Assembly (NCBI GenBank): GCA_965220075.1
Contig: OZ244806.1
Span: 1,488,001 to 1,552,000, forward strand
Direction of reading: 5' to 3'
DNA: 64,000 nt
From: G965220075 sp965220075
Lineage (GTDB): Bacteria > Chloroflexota > UBA11872
The notes beneath the pieces were generated by a model. It had not been told where the DNA came from. It worked only from the letters and a program-made list of their open reading frames with translations, and did not search any database. The stretch's first letter is position 1. Each line of letters starts with the position of its first letter. The position numbers were made by a program, and so were the translations under genes. Below, piece after piece: positions 42,711 through 52,333 of this stretch.

Positions 42711-42739
42711 ATTATATCGGATGACGACATAGTTAACCT
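42711..42739 (-). promoter_or_regulatory. Candidate promoter for the CDF-like gene
   Basis: On the minus strand a perfect -10 TATAAT (42716-42711) stands about 55 bases before the TTG start. The hexamer 17 bases further upstream is AGGTTA, a poor -35, so strength depends on another element. Confidence 0.35.
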
Positions 42740-42956
42740 AGACCCAACTTTGAAGCCGTTGAAAAGCTGAATCCGTTCTGGTAATCCGTCGTTGTAATAC
42801 TAGATTTGTTCTTCCTATACGGCGACTTCCCAGCGAAGAGTTCGCAGTACAGTCTGCTTAGGCCCACTCTTAGGGCCTGCGTGTACTGTATTCACAACTC
42901 GTCACCCGCATCGGTCGGGTCCTTTCGAGTCTCGAAGATTGGACAGCGCCCGTGCA

Positions 42957-43598
42957 TCAGGCGGGCTCGGCCGATTCACCCGTGTAGAACGCGGTTGTGC
43001 GCCTTGCCGCCGCATGCGCGGCGGCGGGTTCCGTTCCGGCGGCGACCGCCGCTTGCTCCCACGCCTCGCTGCTGCCAGTGATCAACGCCTTGCCGTCCGG
43101 CGAAGCGGCAAACGCGGCGGGGTCGGGCTTTGGATCGTTCGGGTGCGTGAGGTGAAGTGCAAGTCCAAGGAGACCCATCTCCCAACCGACGCCAACCGCG
43201 CCCGGCCCGTACTCGCCCCAGTGTTCCGAAAGGCGCGCGGTGTGCGTGAGTGTAAGCCGCGCGCGGCCGGCTCCATCGTCCGAGATACGTACCTCCACCC
43301 AACTGGCGTCCTCGCCGAACTCCCACGTGAGCGCGAAATGTGATAGTCGTTCGCACGCCGTGATCACGCCGCCTGCGTTGCTTTCCAACTGATAGCGGCC
43401 GCCGGGTTCGAGCTCGCCGCTGATCAGCACAAACCAGCGCGGAATACGCTCGCCGTTCGTCACGGCGTTCCACAAGTCCTCAACCGTCGTCGCGTAGCTT
43501 CGAGAAAGAGTGACCGCGCGAGCGGGTTGTCCATCGCGCTCCAGCGACGACACGGAGCGCTCTACCGCGCTGAGGTGACTTTCGACATCGAGGCCCAT
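42957..43598 (-). CDS. AHSA1/SRPBCC-domain protein
   Basis: A 213-residue protein: ARAVTLSRSYATTVEDLWNAVTNGERIPRWFVLISGELEPGGRYQLESNAGGVITACERLSHFALTWEFGEDASWVEVRISDDGAGRARLTLTHTARLSEHWGEYGPGAVGVGWEMGLLGLALHL is the AHSA1-type START fold, and the last 60 residues are an Ala-rich helix. ATG at 43598 is preferred over the longer frame because conserved text begins shortly after it. Members bind hydrophobic ligands or assist Hsp90-like systems; in bacteria function is mostly unknown. Monocistronic. Confidence 0.85.
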   Translation of the reverse strand: MGLDVESHLSAVERSVSSLERDGQPARAVTLSRSYATTVEDLWNAVTNGERIPRWFVLISGELEPGGRYQLESNAGGVITACERLSHFALTWEFGEDASWVEVRISDDGAGRARLTLTHTARLSEHWGEYGPGAVGVGWEMGLLGLALHLTHPNDPKPDPAAFAASPDGKALITGSSEAWEQAAVAAGTEPAAAHAAARRTTAFYTGESAEPA

Positions 43599-44460
43599 GG
43601 TTCTCCCTGCTTTTCTTATCGGCCCGTCGAACACGCAGCCCTGGCGGTTGAACTGGCCGGACCCTCATTGGATTACTATCGCCGGGCGACTGTCAACCGT
43701 TCAACTCCATGACTCGACATCCCAACCCCCGCGTGGCCGCGGCCTGCGTCGAACGCTCTGATAGAGCGCAATTCGTAAGCGGATCGTCCGCAGGGAGATA
43801 TGTGATACGCGCCTGAGCGGTCAGGTACGGGAGCGAGTCCGGGTTCATGGGACTTCGGCGCCTCGTGAAATCGTGACTGATATGCAGGACGTCCCTGATA
43901 GACGTGGTGAGATGTGTCTTCGGATATGCTGTATTTCCGCTAGCGAGCTTTCATGAACTCGCCGGCCTTTGCATGTTGCAGCTCTGGCAAAGCGCGTTCT
44001 TCATGTAGTTGACTCCAATCTTTATGAAGCGTCTTCGATTGCTCAGCCCTGTCGCGCCACAATACTCGAGCCAGGGATGTTGGTCGTTCACAGGCCCATC
44101 GACACCTCGAAGATGGTACTGCCTACCGTCAAAATAGGCCCACCGTCTCCGGCCAAGATGTACCGGACTCCGAACTGACCCGGAGCCGTGCCGGTCGCTG
44201 TTCTCCTGGGCGGAGTTCCTGGCCGAGGAGCCGGTGAAGCCCAAGGGACGGAGCCGCAGGGCCCAGCCGGCAACCGCGTCCCCCTTTGATTGGGCGCTGG
44301 AGCAGGATGGGGAGACGGAATTGGTCGGCGTGGGAGGCTAAGGCCGGGAGGCAAGGGGAGAGGCTGTTGCAGACGTTGCTACGGCATCCCCCGCCCGCCC
44401 ATGTATGCAGGCCTTTCTAGTTGCCCGCAATCGGCCGGTTGAGTGCCGGACGGAATCCGC
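43599..44460. other. 860-base region of coding fragments and no intact gene
   Basis: Two pieces look like former proteins. Minus strand 44150-43951 reads YFDGRQYHLRGVDGPVNDQHPWLEYCGATGLSNRRRF...NALCQSCNMQRP, with a CxxC end like a zinc-ribbon or HNH-type tail but no family match. Plus strand 44219-44341 reads EEPVKPKGRSRRAQPATASPFDWALEQDGETELVGVGG then stop, like the C-terminal tail of a larger plasmid- or phage-borne protein. Neither has a start or ribosome-binding site. Confidence 0.4.
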
Positions 44461-44734
44461 CTAGCCGCTTATGGTTATCGCGACTCGGAGCGACCACTGC
44501 CCCACCCCCGCTGCGTTGATCGTCCTGATCCGGTATATGTAGACCCCTCCAGGCGAGACCGCTGAGTCAGTGTAGATAGTTGCCGTGCTGCCGGTGTTCT
44601 CGTCGTAGACCCGCATGGCTTTTCGCCCGCATCGGATTGCCGCCGCAGGATCTAGTAGCCGGTGACCGGGGCCTCGTCCGGCGCGTCCCAGATCAGGATC
44701 ACCGACCCGTTGTAATTCAAGGCCTTACGGTCCG
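44461..44734 (-). pseudogene. Broken fibronectin type III domain
   Basis: Directly after the stop of the large secreted protein, the minus strand continues RKALNYNGSVILIWDAPDEAPVTGY, an amber stop, ILRRQSDAGEKPCG, then after a frame change VYDENTGSTATIYTDSAVSPGGVYIYRIRTINAAGVGQWS and AITISG stop. Joined, this is one FN3 domain (W-D-AP at the start, Y-x-YRIRxINAxG in strand F). It may be a lost C-terminal domain of the upstream gene or a relic of a separate secreted protein. Confidence 0.6.
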
Positions 44735-47700
44735 CTACGTCTGACACCCGGGATAGTAGACCCTGGCCGGCACGTTGCTGGTCGGGTAGGGCGTCCTCAG
44801 CGTGATCCGCTCGAAAAAGCCCGCATCCGCCGCCGTCACGTTGCACCAATAGAACCCCAGTGCTTGGAACGTCGCCGGGTCCGGCACGTGCCGCCACTGC
44901 CCCAGCTCGGCATCGTAGGCCACGATGCGGTCGTCCCCACCGTCGAATCGCCGCACCAGCAGGTTGGGCTGCGGGCACTGGTCGTCGAGGGGAATGGCCG
45001 CCACCACGCTCACGGGGACGGTGTACTGCGTGTTCACGATCTCCCAGGGGATCTGGTAGATCAGCGGGCTGTAGGGCGGCACCCAGCGGCGCACGATCCG
45101 GCCGTCGGATTCGCGTCGGACCACAAGATAGGTCTGTCCCAAAGTCCTGTCGCGGATGACGCCGGCCATCACGACGGTCGTGCAGTTGGCGGAAATCGAG
45201 CCGATGGCCAGCTCCAACGAGGCGTCGGGGATGTCGTGTCGCTGGATCTGGAGACGGTCGCCGGCCACTTCCGTAGCTGTCGCAACCGGGGTGGCTCCAA
45301 CGATCGAGGAGGCGGGTGGCGCCGGTGGCCCGCCCCCGCCGCCATCGCCACTGCCGTTACCGCCGCCGCCATCGCCCCCGCCACCACCGCCGCCGGAGTC
45401 GTCATCGAAGACCCAGGGGCGAGCCTGCTTGATCGCCAGGATGTTGTCGCTGGTGATCTTGAACTCGATTTCCATGGCGAACGGTTCATCGGGCGCCGGG
45501 TTGTACAGCCTCTCGAAGTGGTCATGGATCACTTCGAGGTGCCGCCCCAACTGGGACAGTTGCGCGTCACTCATGAGCAGTTGCCCCGGCGGCACCTGGT
45601 TGGAGGTCCCAAGGACGAGGTAATAGCCACCGCTCCGATGCAACCGGATTTCCTCGAGCACCGAGTGCGCCTCGGGATTGGTGACCAGATCTTCGCCGAG
45701 TTGCGTGTTGAGGTAGTAGTACTCGTCCAGGCCGTCGATGGGGTCAAAGCTCACGGCGACGCCGTTGGCAAGCTCATCCCGGTAGCTGGGGTGCACCAGG
45801 ATCCCCATCGCCGCGGCCTTGTGGTCGATGCGGTGGAAGTCGCGCTCGACGAAGGCGCGGAAGTTCCACAGGCTGGCGTAGACCTCCTTGAGGGATTTGG
45901 CCAAGTCCTCCTCATCCTCGCTGGGCTTCTGGCTCTTGGAGTCGTACAGCCCAGCGCCGTTGAACCCCGGCAGGTCCTCGTTGTTGGTGCTGGAGCGGTA
46001 GCGGCGGTTGATCCCCTCCGGGAACCCCTTATTCATCTCCTTGATCGCGTCGATGATCCACTCGGGCGTCTCGCCCTTCTCGATGGCTTTGCGCAGCTTC
46101 TTGAGCTCGGACGCCTGGGTGTCGAAGTCGGTCTGGAAATCCTCGTCGGCCAGCATCTCGTCGATGTCGTCGTAGAACCCGTTGTGCTTCATGAACTCGT
46201 CGTAGAAATAGAACGGGATCGCGAAGCCGTCGGGGACGGTCCCCGCGGGGAAACCCAGCTTCCCCAGCACGGCCACGTTGGCCGCCTTGACCCCGAACGC
46301 GTCCCAGTCATCGAAGCCGATCTCGCTCAGGGCCGTGATCGAGGTGATCGTGAGGTCTCGTTCCGGCGTCTGCGCCTCCGCGGGCCGGGAGGATGCGTAG
46401 TGCGCATCGACTTCTGCGCGGGTGGCCGCGCGGAAGCTCCAGCCGCCCGGGGTCACCGAGTAGCGGACGAAACCTCCGAGATAAGCGTCAACCGAGGACA
46501 CGTCGAGGATGTCGCGAATGAAGGCGTTGGGAATGCCGTCTTGCACGGCTCGCAGGTTGACATGCGACAGCGGCGTTTGGGGCACGGTGGAGACGAGGCC
46601 TGCGACGCGGGGCAGCTCGTTGGGCAGCGCCTCGTAGATCACGATGTCGCGGGGGTGGGGCCGCTCGTCCGGCTCCATCACCCGAAGCCGGCCGTACCCT
46701 ACTCCGGGGTTCAACGCCAGGTAGGTGACATCTGAGTAGATGTCTTCGTCGAACACAAGGGAAATGCGCGACTCCCGGTACAACGGCAAGTCGGACTGCA
46801 GATGGGGAAGCCAATGGTTTGGCGTGCGAAAGACCAAGTCGACCTCGAGCAGAGGCATGCTGGCGGCGAGAACCGTAAAGGAGCGCGCCACAACGCTGAA
46901 GGGGTACTGTCGCCTAAACCAGAACACGTAGACTCCTGGATTGCCATCGGGGGCAATGAGATGCGGGTAATAGGTGATGTCACCGTGCACCAGCCCGCTC
47001 TGCTGCGGGTCGAGGCCCACGACAGCCAGGAAGTCCCAATGGTCGTTGTACGTGTCGGTGTTCATGAAGTAGACATTCGGCCGGTCGGTGTCCATGCCAA
47101 AAAGAACGAACTTGACGATCGACTCGCCGGACGAGGGGTCGTGGGAGAGGGCCTCGAATGTTTCGGAATTGCCAATGACCACGGCGCCGTCGCTGAGTTC
47201 GATCGCGGCGGCAGGGTTCACCGGGTTCATGCCCACCGGATCATCGAGTTCGGTGATGTCATCGATGCAATCGCCGTCGACGTCGGCCGGGTCTGAGATG
47301 AGATATTTCTCCACCCGGTAGCGCTCCTTGGGCAAGGCCGCCACGTTCTCGGCCAGCATGGTCGTGCCCTCCTGACCCCGGGTCACTGAGACCGGCTGCT
47401 CCACGACCTCACCGTCCAGATCGTGCCGCACATAGAGCACGAAATACTCGTCGGTCGTGGACGTGACCCCAATCGGTACGGCCGACACGTCTACCGGCGT
47501 CGGAGTTGGATTGAAGCCGCCGCCTAGACACGCCTCCTCGTCGGCATCGCCCTGAGCGAGAGTGGGGGCGGCCAGCAACGCGAGCGCGGCGATTGCCGCC
47601 GCGGCGAGCAGCAGGGCGGCGCGCCCGACGGCGGGCGCGCCGGTGCGCGCGGCCCCAAACGAATTGCCGAAGGTCGACCTAGCGTTGGCGATGGTGACGC

Positions 47701-47791
47701 TCCTTGCTAAGTGTTCGGATGGGCGCGGTTGGCGCAGGGGGACTACTTCCCGGACAGGCGAATGGGCCGCGGACGGGCGGTCCGTTGGCAT
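44735..47791 (-). CDS. Large secreted PEP-synthase-like (ATP-grasp) protein
   Basis: A 1,018-residue protein. Residues 55-80 (VGRAALLLAAAAIAALALLAAPTLAQ) form a signal peptide with a long basic lead, followed by calcium-loop-like DVDGDCIDDITELDDP (171-186). A swivelling-domain motif TPLSHVNLRAVQDGIPNAF (H410) has the phospho-His position of PEP-utilising enzymes. A PPDK/PEP-synthase ATP-binding domain (about 480-830: FGVKAANVAVLGKLGFPAGTVPDGFAIP, RYRSSTNNEDLPGFNGAGLYDS, EIEFKITSDNILAIKQARPW) follows. A Gly/Asp-rich linker and a 170-residue C-terminal domain with Cys pairs end it. The His domain precedes the ATP-grasp, the reverse of PpsA/PPDK. An exported enzyme of this type lacks a defined reaction. 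Confidence 0.8.
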   Translation of the reverse strand: MPTDRPSAAHSPVREVVPLRQPRPSEHLARSVTIANARSTFGNSFGAARTGAPAVGRAALLLAAAAIAALALLAAPTLAQGDADEEACLGGGFNPTPTPVDVSAVPIGVTSTTDEYFVLYVRHDLDGEVVEQPVSVTRGQEGTTMLAENVAALPKERYRVEKYLISDPADVDGDCIDDITELDDPVGMNPVNPAAAIELSDGAVVIGNSETFEALSHDPSSGESIVKFVLFGMDTDRPNVYFMNTDTYNDHWDFLAVVGLDPQQSGLVHGDITYYPHLIAPDGNPGVYVFWFRRQYPFSVVARSFTVLAASMPLLEVDLVFRTPNHWLPHLQSDLPLYRESRISLVFDEDIYSDVTYLALNPGVGYGRLRVMEPDERPHPRDIVIYEALPNELPRVAGLVSTVPQTPLSHVNLRAVQDGIPNAFIRDILDVSSVDAYLGGFVRYSVTPGGWSFRAATRAEVDAHYASSRPAEAQTPERDLTITSITALSEIGFDDWDAFGVKAANVAVLGKLGFPAGTVPDGFAIPFYFYDEFMKHNGFYDDIDEMLADEDFQTDFDTQASELKKLRKAIEKGETPEWIIDAIKEMNKGFPEGINRRYRSSTNNEDLPGFNGAGLYDSKSQKPSEDEEDLAKSLKEVYASLWNFRAFVERDFHRIDHKAAAMGILVHPSYRDELANGVAVSFDPIDGLDEYYYLNTQLGEDLVTNPEAHSVLEEIRLHRSGGYYLVLGTSNQVPPGQLLMSDAQLSQLGRHLEVIHDHFERLYNPAPDEPFAMEIEFKITSDNILAIKQARPWVFDDDSGGGGGGGDGGGGNGSGDGGGGGPPAPPASSIVGATPVATATEVAGDRLQIQRHDIPDASLELAIGSISANCTTVVMAGVIRDRTLGQTYLVVRRESDGRIVRRWVPPYSPLIYQIPWEIVNTQYTVPVSVVAAIPLDDQCPQPNLLVRRFDGGDDRIVAYDAELGQWRHVPDPATFQALGFYWCNVTAADAGFFERITLRTPYPTSNVPARVYYPGCQT

Positions 47792-48251
47792 GAGCGGGTC
47801 GCGGGGTGGGGACCACGGGGGAAGGAAAGTCGGGCGGAATGTGTGTTGTAGGCCCGCCGGGGAAGGCAGCCTAAAGCGCGGTCGTCACGGCGGCGGACGT
47901 GGCCGATCTTGCTGCGGCCTTTACGCCATGTACCGGCCATCGAATGCAAGGGGACTATTTCTCCGCCAACGGTTAGGACTCGCCGGCCCCTAGTCTAGAC
48001 CGCCTCTCCAGGCTGAGCGAGGCGAGCTTGCATCAACGAGGGCCTGAAGTTCGAGACGGTGTTGCAGGAGGTCCTGGACAGCGCCCGGTCGCCGATCCAC
48101 GACCTCTTAGAGAACGTTGGACTTCCCGATCACTCCGGCCCGGCGATCCCGGGGCAATGGCTGAGTGTCTCGTGGGGAGGAGCAGCCGCCCGGCTGCTCC
48201 TCCGACGCAGGGACCAGAGCGAATTGCGCTGCGCCGTCTTGGGACAGCCGG
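47792..48251. other. Upstream region of the secreted protein and coding debris
   Basis: About 460 bases. Plus strand 48027-48180 is open (NEGLKFETVLQEVLDSARSPIHDLLENVGLPDHSG...), with no family match and no start. The rest should hold the promoter of the large minus-strand gene, but I could not fix hexamers. No other structure seen. Confidence 0.35.
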
Positions 48252-48521
48252 TTACTCCAGCACCGTGACGGAGAGCTGATAGGTGCCGGTGCCGTCGGTC
48301 CCCGAATTCAGGTCGGGCTTACCGCGTACGACCACGTAGTAGGTGGTGTCCGCCGTGGGCTCCAGCTCGAAGCCGCCGGCGACGCTGTCGGCGCCGGCGC
48401 CGGGGTAGCTCACCGTGCCGTCGGAAGTGACGATCGCGCGCACCCAGGGGAGGCCGAGCGTGTAGCCGACGACGCCAACAACCCCGCCTACATCTTCATC
48501 GAGCCTCGCGTCGGCTCCCAT
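48252..48521 (-). pseudogene. C-terminal fragment of a secreted protein (pre-peptidase-like domain)
   Basis: An 89-residue frame whose second half GFELEPTADTTYYVVVRGKPDLNSGTDGTGTYQLSVTVLE is the end of a PPC (bacterial pre-peptidase C-terminal) beta-domain, normally the tail of secreted proteases or adhesins. The part before it (YTLGLPWVRAIVTSDGTVSYPGAGADS) fits the same domain. No catalytic region precedes it; upstream DNA quickly becomes AT-rich and unrelated. Probably the relic of a larger gene. Confidence 0.55.
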
Positions 48522-48642
48522 ATCTCTATATCAGCACCTCCTACCCAACCCACACTTGTTACCCAATAGGCACCAAAATCGCTATACTAGTGGGCAGTGG
48601 ATTTGCCACCTGTCGAGGGGCTGGTGTGGAAAGGAGACTGTC

Positions 48643-49278
48643 ATGTCCGTTGACACGTTCGGAATCCTCCGCGAAATCTACGGACCGCCTTACGACATTC
48701 ATTACGGTATCTACGAAAGGTCGGTCGCTCACAGAAAGGAGCACGGCGAGTCCGAATGTAATGTTTACCCCAACACGGCGATCCACTCCCTGTGGCCGCT
48801 ACTGGCGGCCATGCTACAAGCCGAGCGCTTTCTGGAGGTTGGGTGCGGTCTCGGCTACACCGCGGCACTTATGGCTGAGGCTGGAGGGGAATCGGCGAGA
48901 GTGGACACCATCGAAAACTCGTCGATTCATGCGGCGCTGGCGGAAAAGGAGATCTCCGACGCTGGGCTGGAAGGCCGCGTGCGAATCCTGAGAGGACAAG
49001 CAACCGAGATTCTTCGATACTTGTCGGAGCCGTACGATGTAATCTTTGTAGACGCCGACTGGCAAGACTACCCGAAGTGGCTACCTCATTTTGCTCGCCT
49101 GACCCGAAAAGGTGGACTGCTAGTCTCGGATAACCTGTTCCCTCTCTTCGAAGACTGGGCGCAACACTTCCCCCACAAGGAGTCGATCAGGGAATATCTC
49201 AAAGCTTTGGTCCGTGACAGCAGGTTCAAAACTCACATTCACCGTGACAAGTGGCAAGCACTCAGTTATCGACGGTGA
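48643..49278 (+). CDS. Class I SAM-dependent methyltransferase, possibly transferred
   Basis: A 211-residue enzyme: RFLEVGCGLGYTAALMAEAGGESARVDTIENSSIHAALAEKEISDAGLEGRVRILRGQATEIL (motifs I to III, with the acidic E/D binding ribose), YDVIFVDADWQDYPKWLPHFARLTRKGGLLVSDNLF (motif IV/V). The IxxxxxDxxWxxY pattern is like O-methyltransferase family 3 but lacks the metal Asp pair of plant CCoAOMT. ATG at 48643 with AAAGGAGA. Codon use and base composition are more AT-rich than the average here, and it sits in a region of gene relics, consistent with transfer. Confidence 0.82.
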   Translation: MSVDTFGILREIYGPPYDIHYGIYERSVAHRKEHGESECNVYPNTAIHSLWPLLAAMLQAERFLEVGCGLGYTAALMAEAGGESARVDTIENSSIHAALAEKEISDAGLEGRVRILRGQATEILRYLSEPYDVIFVDADWQDYPKWLPHFARLTRKGGLLVSDNLFPLFEDWAQHFPHKESIREYLKALVRDSRFKTHIHRDKWQALSYRR

Positions 49279-49500
49279 GTTACGAACGCGGCGGGTGCGG
49301 TTCGGGGCGCTGAAATGTCCACTGGACGCGGATAATTCATAGTCGCTTCATACGCTTCGAACCTACCCTGCGACATTTCCCAGTGTGCTTATATTGAGAC
49401 CTCCCACCAAAAAAGTTCGTAGTACAGTACGATCAGGGCTACTTGCCAGGCAGTGCCACGTAGCCACGCGGTTCTATATAGATGCTTAGCAGCGAATTAA

Positions 49501-49740
49501 ATGACTGTCTAGAGCATCAGACAGTTCAAGAGCAGGGTTAGTAAGATCGTCATAGACCTCGATGATAGTAATGAGGTAGTCATCACCTGGCGCGGCAGAC
49601 CGTGCGGCAGTCTCATACCGATACGGCACGTCACCGAGGAAAAGCCATCGCTCAACTCGCCGAGAGGTGCCCTGGCCGACCTTCCCGACGGGATCTACGA
49701 AGACCTTTTGTTACATCAAGGCTCTTTGGAGTGGACGGCC
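49501..49740 (+). pseudogene. Phd/YefM-type antitoxin with an early nonsense codon
   Basis: The frame reads M-T-V-amber then SIRQFKSRVSKIVIDLDDSNEVVITWRGRPCGSLIPIRHVTEEKPSLNSPRGALADLPDGIYEDLL. This is a Phd/YefM antitoxin (IRQxKxxxSxxV, EEVVITxRGRPVxxLxPI, DLPDxxYEDF) whose fourth codon is TAG and whose end has drifted. No PIN toxin follows. The intact family precedes toxins like the one cut by the left edge of the window. Confidence 0.65.
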
Positions 49741-49899
49741 CTCTACGCGCCCGTGCTGACGCGCCGGTTTGGAAACCTCGACGCTGGATCGCGGGATGTC
49801 CGGCCTTCCGCAGACCCGACGTCTCTAAAGCTGCTGTATACGACGGCTGTCCCGGTCCGACGGACTATCGCGCCCGCAGGCCGCGAAGCGCCCGGCGCC

Positions 49900-50163
49900 C
49901 GAAGGCAAGGTCCACCGCCTCTATACGGCATTGACCCGGCACGCGCGCCTATCCTCCCCAGGCCAGCGGCCAGGCTGAGCGCTTCAGCAAGACCCCGCTG
50001 AACGAGCGGGCCTGCGCGCACTTGTATCGCCCCAACGCCGCCCGGATCGCCGCCCTGCCCAACTGGCTTGCCACTTACAATCACGACCGGCCTAAACCGC
50101 CTCGGACGGCCTCTCCCGCTTGCGGGCTCTTGTGGACTAGGCTCGCGGGGATCACAGCCAGAT
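49900..50163 (+). pseudogene. IS481-like transposase C-terminal remnant
   Basis: After a frameshift the text reads FSKTPLNERACAHLYRPNAARIAALPNWLATYNHDRPKPPRT, matching the end of IS481-family integrases (GKAERFIKTLLEEWAYARLYRSxAARxxALPxWLxxYNxxRPHxxLGG). The stretch before it (EGKVHRLYTALTRHARLSSPGQRPG) corresponds to the poorly preserved catalytic core. Several frame changes and missing acidic residues make it dead. It ends in the region upstream of the MFS exporter. Confidence 0.6.
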
Positions 50164-50371
50164 GAGCCGGCGGATCGCCGCGCGTTCCACCGGCGGACCG
50201 TCCCTGCCGTCTGGGCGCCGCACGGACGGTGAGATCAGTCAAGCAGTCGCCGCACGCGCATGGAGGAGCACAAACACTGTGGACTTGGTAAGCCCGGCCG
50301 CGGACTCTATCAGCGCGCGGGGCTGGACCGATCGTGCGGACGCCCACGCGCGAGCGGCCGGCCGACCGACG

Positions 50372-52000
50372 ATGAGCACCGGCGCGGTGGCCGCTTCCCG
50401 AGGGGGCTACGTGGCACGTCCGCGGCGGCAAGTCGTCTTCACTTTGGGCGGGCTCATGCTCGCGCTCTTTCTGTCGTCGCTCGACCAGACGGTGGTCAGC
50501 ACGGCCATGCCCCGCATCGTCGCCGACCTCGGAGGGTTCGACCGGTTTACCTGGGTCACCACCGCATATCTCGTCGCCTCCACCACCGCGGTCCCCGTTG
50601 TCGGGCGGCTGTCCGACCTGTACGGCCGCAAGGTGTTCTTCCTGGGCGGAATCGTCATCTTCCTGCTTGGGTCGATTCTCGCCGGCGTGAGCCAGTCGAT
50701 GAACCAACTGATCTTCTTTCGAGCTGTCCAGGGCATCGGAGGCGGGAGCATCATGGCGCTCTCCTTCACCACCGTCGGAGATCTGTTTTCTCCGGCCGAG
50801 CGCGGCAAATACCAGGGTATCGTCGCCGCCGTGTTCGGCCTCTCGTCGGTGATCGGCCCCACCCTGGGAGGATTCATCACCGACAACCTGTCGTGGAACT
50901 GGGTCTTCTACGTCAATGTTCCCCTGGGACTTCCCATCATCGCCCTCTTCATTCGGTTCTTCCCGAACATAAGGCCCGCCCAACGGACCGGCCGCCTGGA
51001 CTACGCGGGCATGGCGCTTCTCATCCTGGTAGTCGTGCCGCTGCTCGTCGGCTTGTCGCTCGGCGGTGTGCAGTTCGGGTGGCTATCCCTGCAGACCGTC
51101 GGCGTCCTCGCCTTTGCCGCCGCGATGACCGTGGCCTTCGTCTTCGTCGAGCGGCGCGCCGAAAATCCCATCATGCCGCTGAGCATCTACGCCAACCGGG
51201 TTGTGAGCATCTCGCTCATCGCGGTGTTCGTCACCGGATTCGGGATGTTTGGCTCCATCATCTTCATACCGTTGTTCTTCCAGGGCGTGCTGGGTGCGTC
51301 CGCGACCAGCAGCGGCTCGTTCCTCACGCCCATGATGCTGAGCATGGTGGTAGCCGCCACATTGTCCGGACAAGCGCTGTCACGCCTGGGAGGGCACTAC
51401 CGAATTCAGGGCCTCGTCGGGATCGCCGTCATGACGGCCGGCATTGCGCTGACGTCCCGCATTACCGCCGAAACGTCGTTCGGGCAGGCCGTCGCGGGCA
51501 TCGTCGTCACGGGCCTTGGTCTCGGAGTCACCTTCCCAAGCTTCACGATCGCCGTGCAGAACGCGGTTGCCCCCAATATGCTTGGCGCCGCGACCTCCGC
51601 GATGCAGTTCTATCGCTCCGTGGGAGGCGCCTTGGGCCTGGCGGTGCTTGGATCGTATATGGCCAACCGGTTTGCCGCCGGACTACGGGAGTCGCTGCCG
51701 CCGTCGATCAGGGATTCGCTGCCGGCCGACCAGCTCGCCCGGATGGAGAAGAACCCGCAGGCGCTGGTCAATCCCGAGGCCCTGGAAGGGCTGCGTGCAA
51801 GCTTCGCGGACCGCGGGCCGCAGGGCGCGGAGATCGTGGCACAGCTCCTTGCCACGCTGCGCGAGACGCTGGCCTCGGCCATTGGCGCCGTGTTCGTCGT
51901 GGTGGCGGTGGCGCTGGCCATTGCGTTCGTAGTCACGATCTTTCTGAAGGAAGTTCCCTTGAGGACCCGCAGGCCCGGGGCGCGTCGTACGGAAACGTAA
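50372..52000 (+). CDS. MFS drug exporter, DHA2 (EmrB/QacA) 14-helix type
   Basis: A 542-residue transporter. GLMLALFLSSLDQTVVSTAMPRIVADLGGFDRFTWVTTAYLVASTTAVPVVGRLSDLYGRKVFFLGGIVIFLLGS contains motif D1 (LDxTVVxxAxP) and motif A (GxLSDxxGRK), RAVQGIGGGSIMALSFTTVGDLFSPAERGKYQG motif B, and GLSSVIGPTLGGFITDNLSWNWVFYVNVPLG motif C (GPxxGG), all diagnostic of proton-driven DHA2 exporters. A 60-residue loop near 455-510 (ESLPPSIRDSLPADQLARMEKNPQALVNPEAL) is unusually long. I start at ATG 50372; the longer frame to 50162 overlaps the IS481 relic. Likely multidrug or metabolite efflux. Confidence 0.93.
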   Translation: MSTGAVAASRGGYVARPRRQVVFTLGGLMLALFLSSLDQTVVSTAMPRIVADLGGFDRFTWVTTAYLVASTTAVPVVGRLSDLYGRKVFFLGGIVIFLLGSILAGVSQSMNQLIFFRAVQGIGGGSIMALSFTTVGDLFSPAERGKYQGIVAAVFGLSSVIGPTLGGFITDNLSWNWVFYVNVPLGLPIIALFIRFFPNIRPAQRTGRLDYAGMALLILVVVPLLVGLSLGGVQFGWLSLQTVGVLAFAAAMTVAFVFVERRAENPIMPLSIYANRVVSISLIAVFVTGFGMFGSIIFIPLFFQGVLGASATSSGSFLTPMMLSMVVAATLSGQALSRLGGHYRIQGLVGIAVMTAGIALTSRITAETSFGQAVAGIVVTGLGLGVTFPSFTIAVQNAVAPNMLGAATSAMQFYRSVGGALGLAVLGSYMANRFAAGLRESLPPSIRDSLPADQLARMEKNPQALVNPEALEGLRASFADRGPQGAEIVAQLLATLRETLASAIGAVFVVVAVALAIAFVVTIFLKEVPLRTRRPGARRTET

Positions 52001-52333
52001 GTCGAGCAGACCTCGCAATAGCCCGACGCCCGCAGAAGAGTCGCGTCCGCCGCGACGCCGCAGGTAAGGGATCCGAGCTCCGATCCCGTACGCGGGACCG
52101 TCGCAAGCACGAGATCCTCGGCAGCAATAACGTCAAGCGCCGCAATGCTCTACTCGGGCTGGCTTGGCCACGCCGAGCGGCCGTTCAGTTTGGCGACTCG
52201 GGTTCGGCGGATGGCATGGGCGGCACTAGTTCAAAGCGCCGCTGAGCGCTATACAAGAATCTTCGGCGGACTGAAGCTCCGGGCGGTGCGTCTGCCGCAA
52301 TGCACGAGGACTCGACCATGCTGGGAGAGATCG

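Noticed and set aside
44864..46735. Long plus-strand frame of about 620 codons
   Set aside because: Antisense to the PEP-synthase-like gene; composition is that of a shadow frame.
42838..49435. Shared 15-base text AGTTCGYAGTACAGT near 42840 and 49415 as ends of an insertion element
   Set aside because: No inverted partner, no transposase between them in matching orientation, and the match is short.
50260..52245. 661-codon plus-strand frame overlapping the exporter
   Set aside because: Out-of-frame reading of the MFS gene, rich in Arg and Gly, no motifs.
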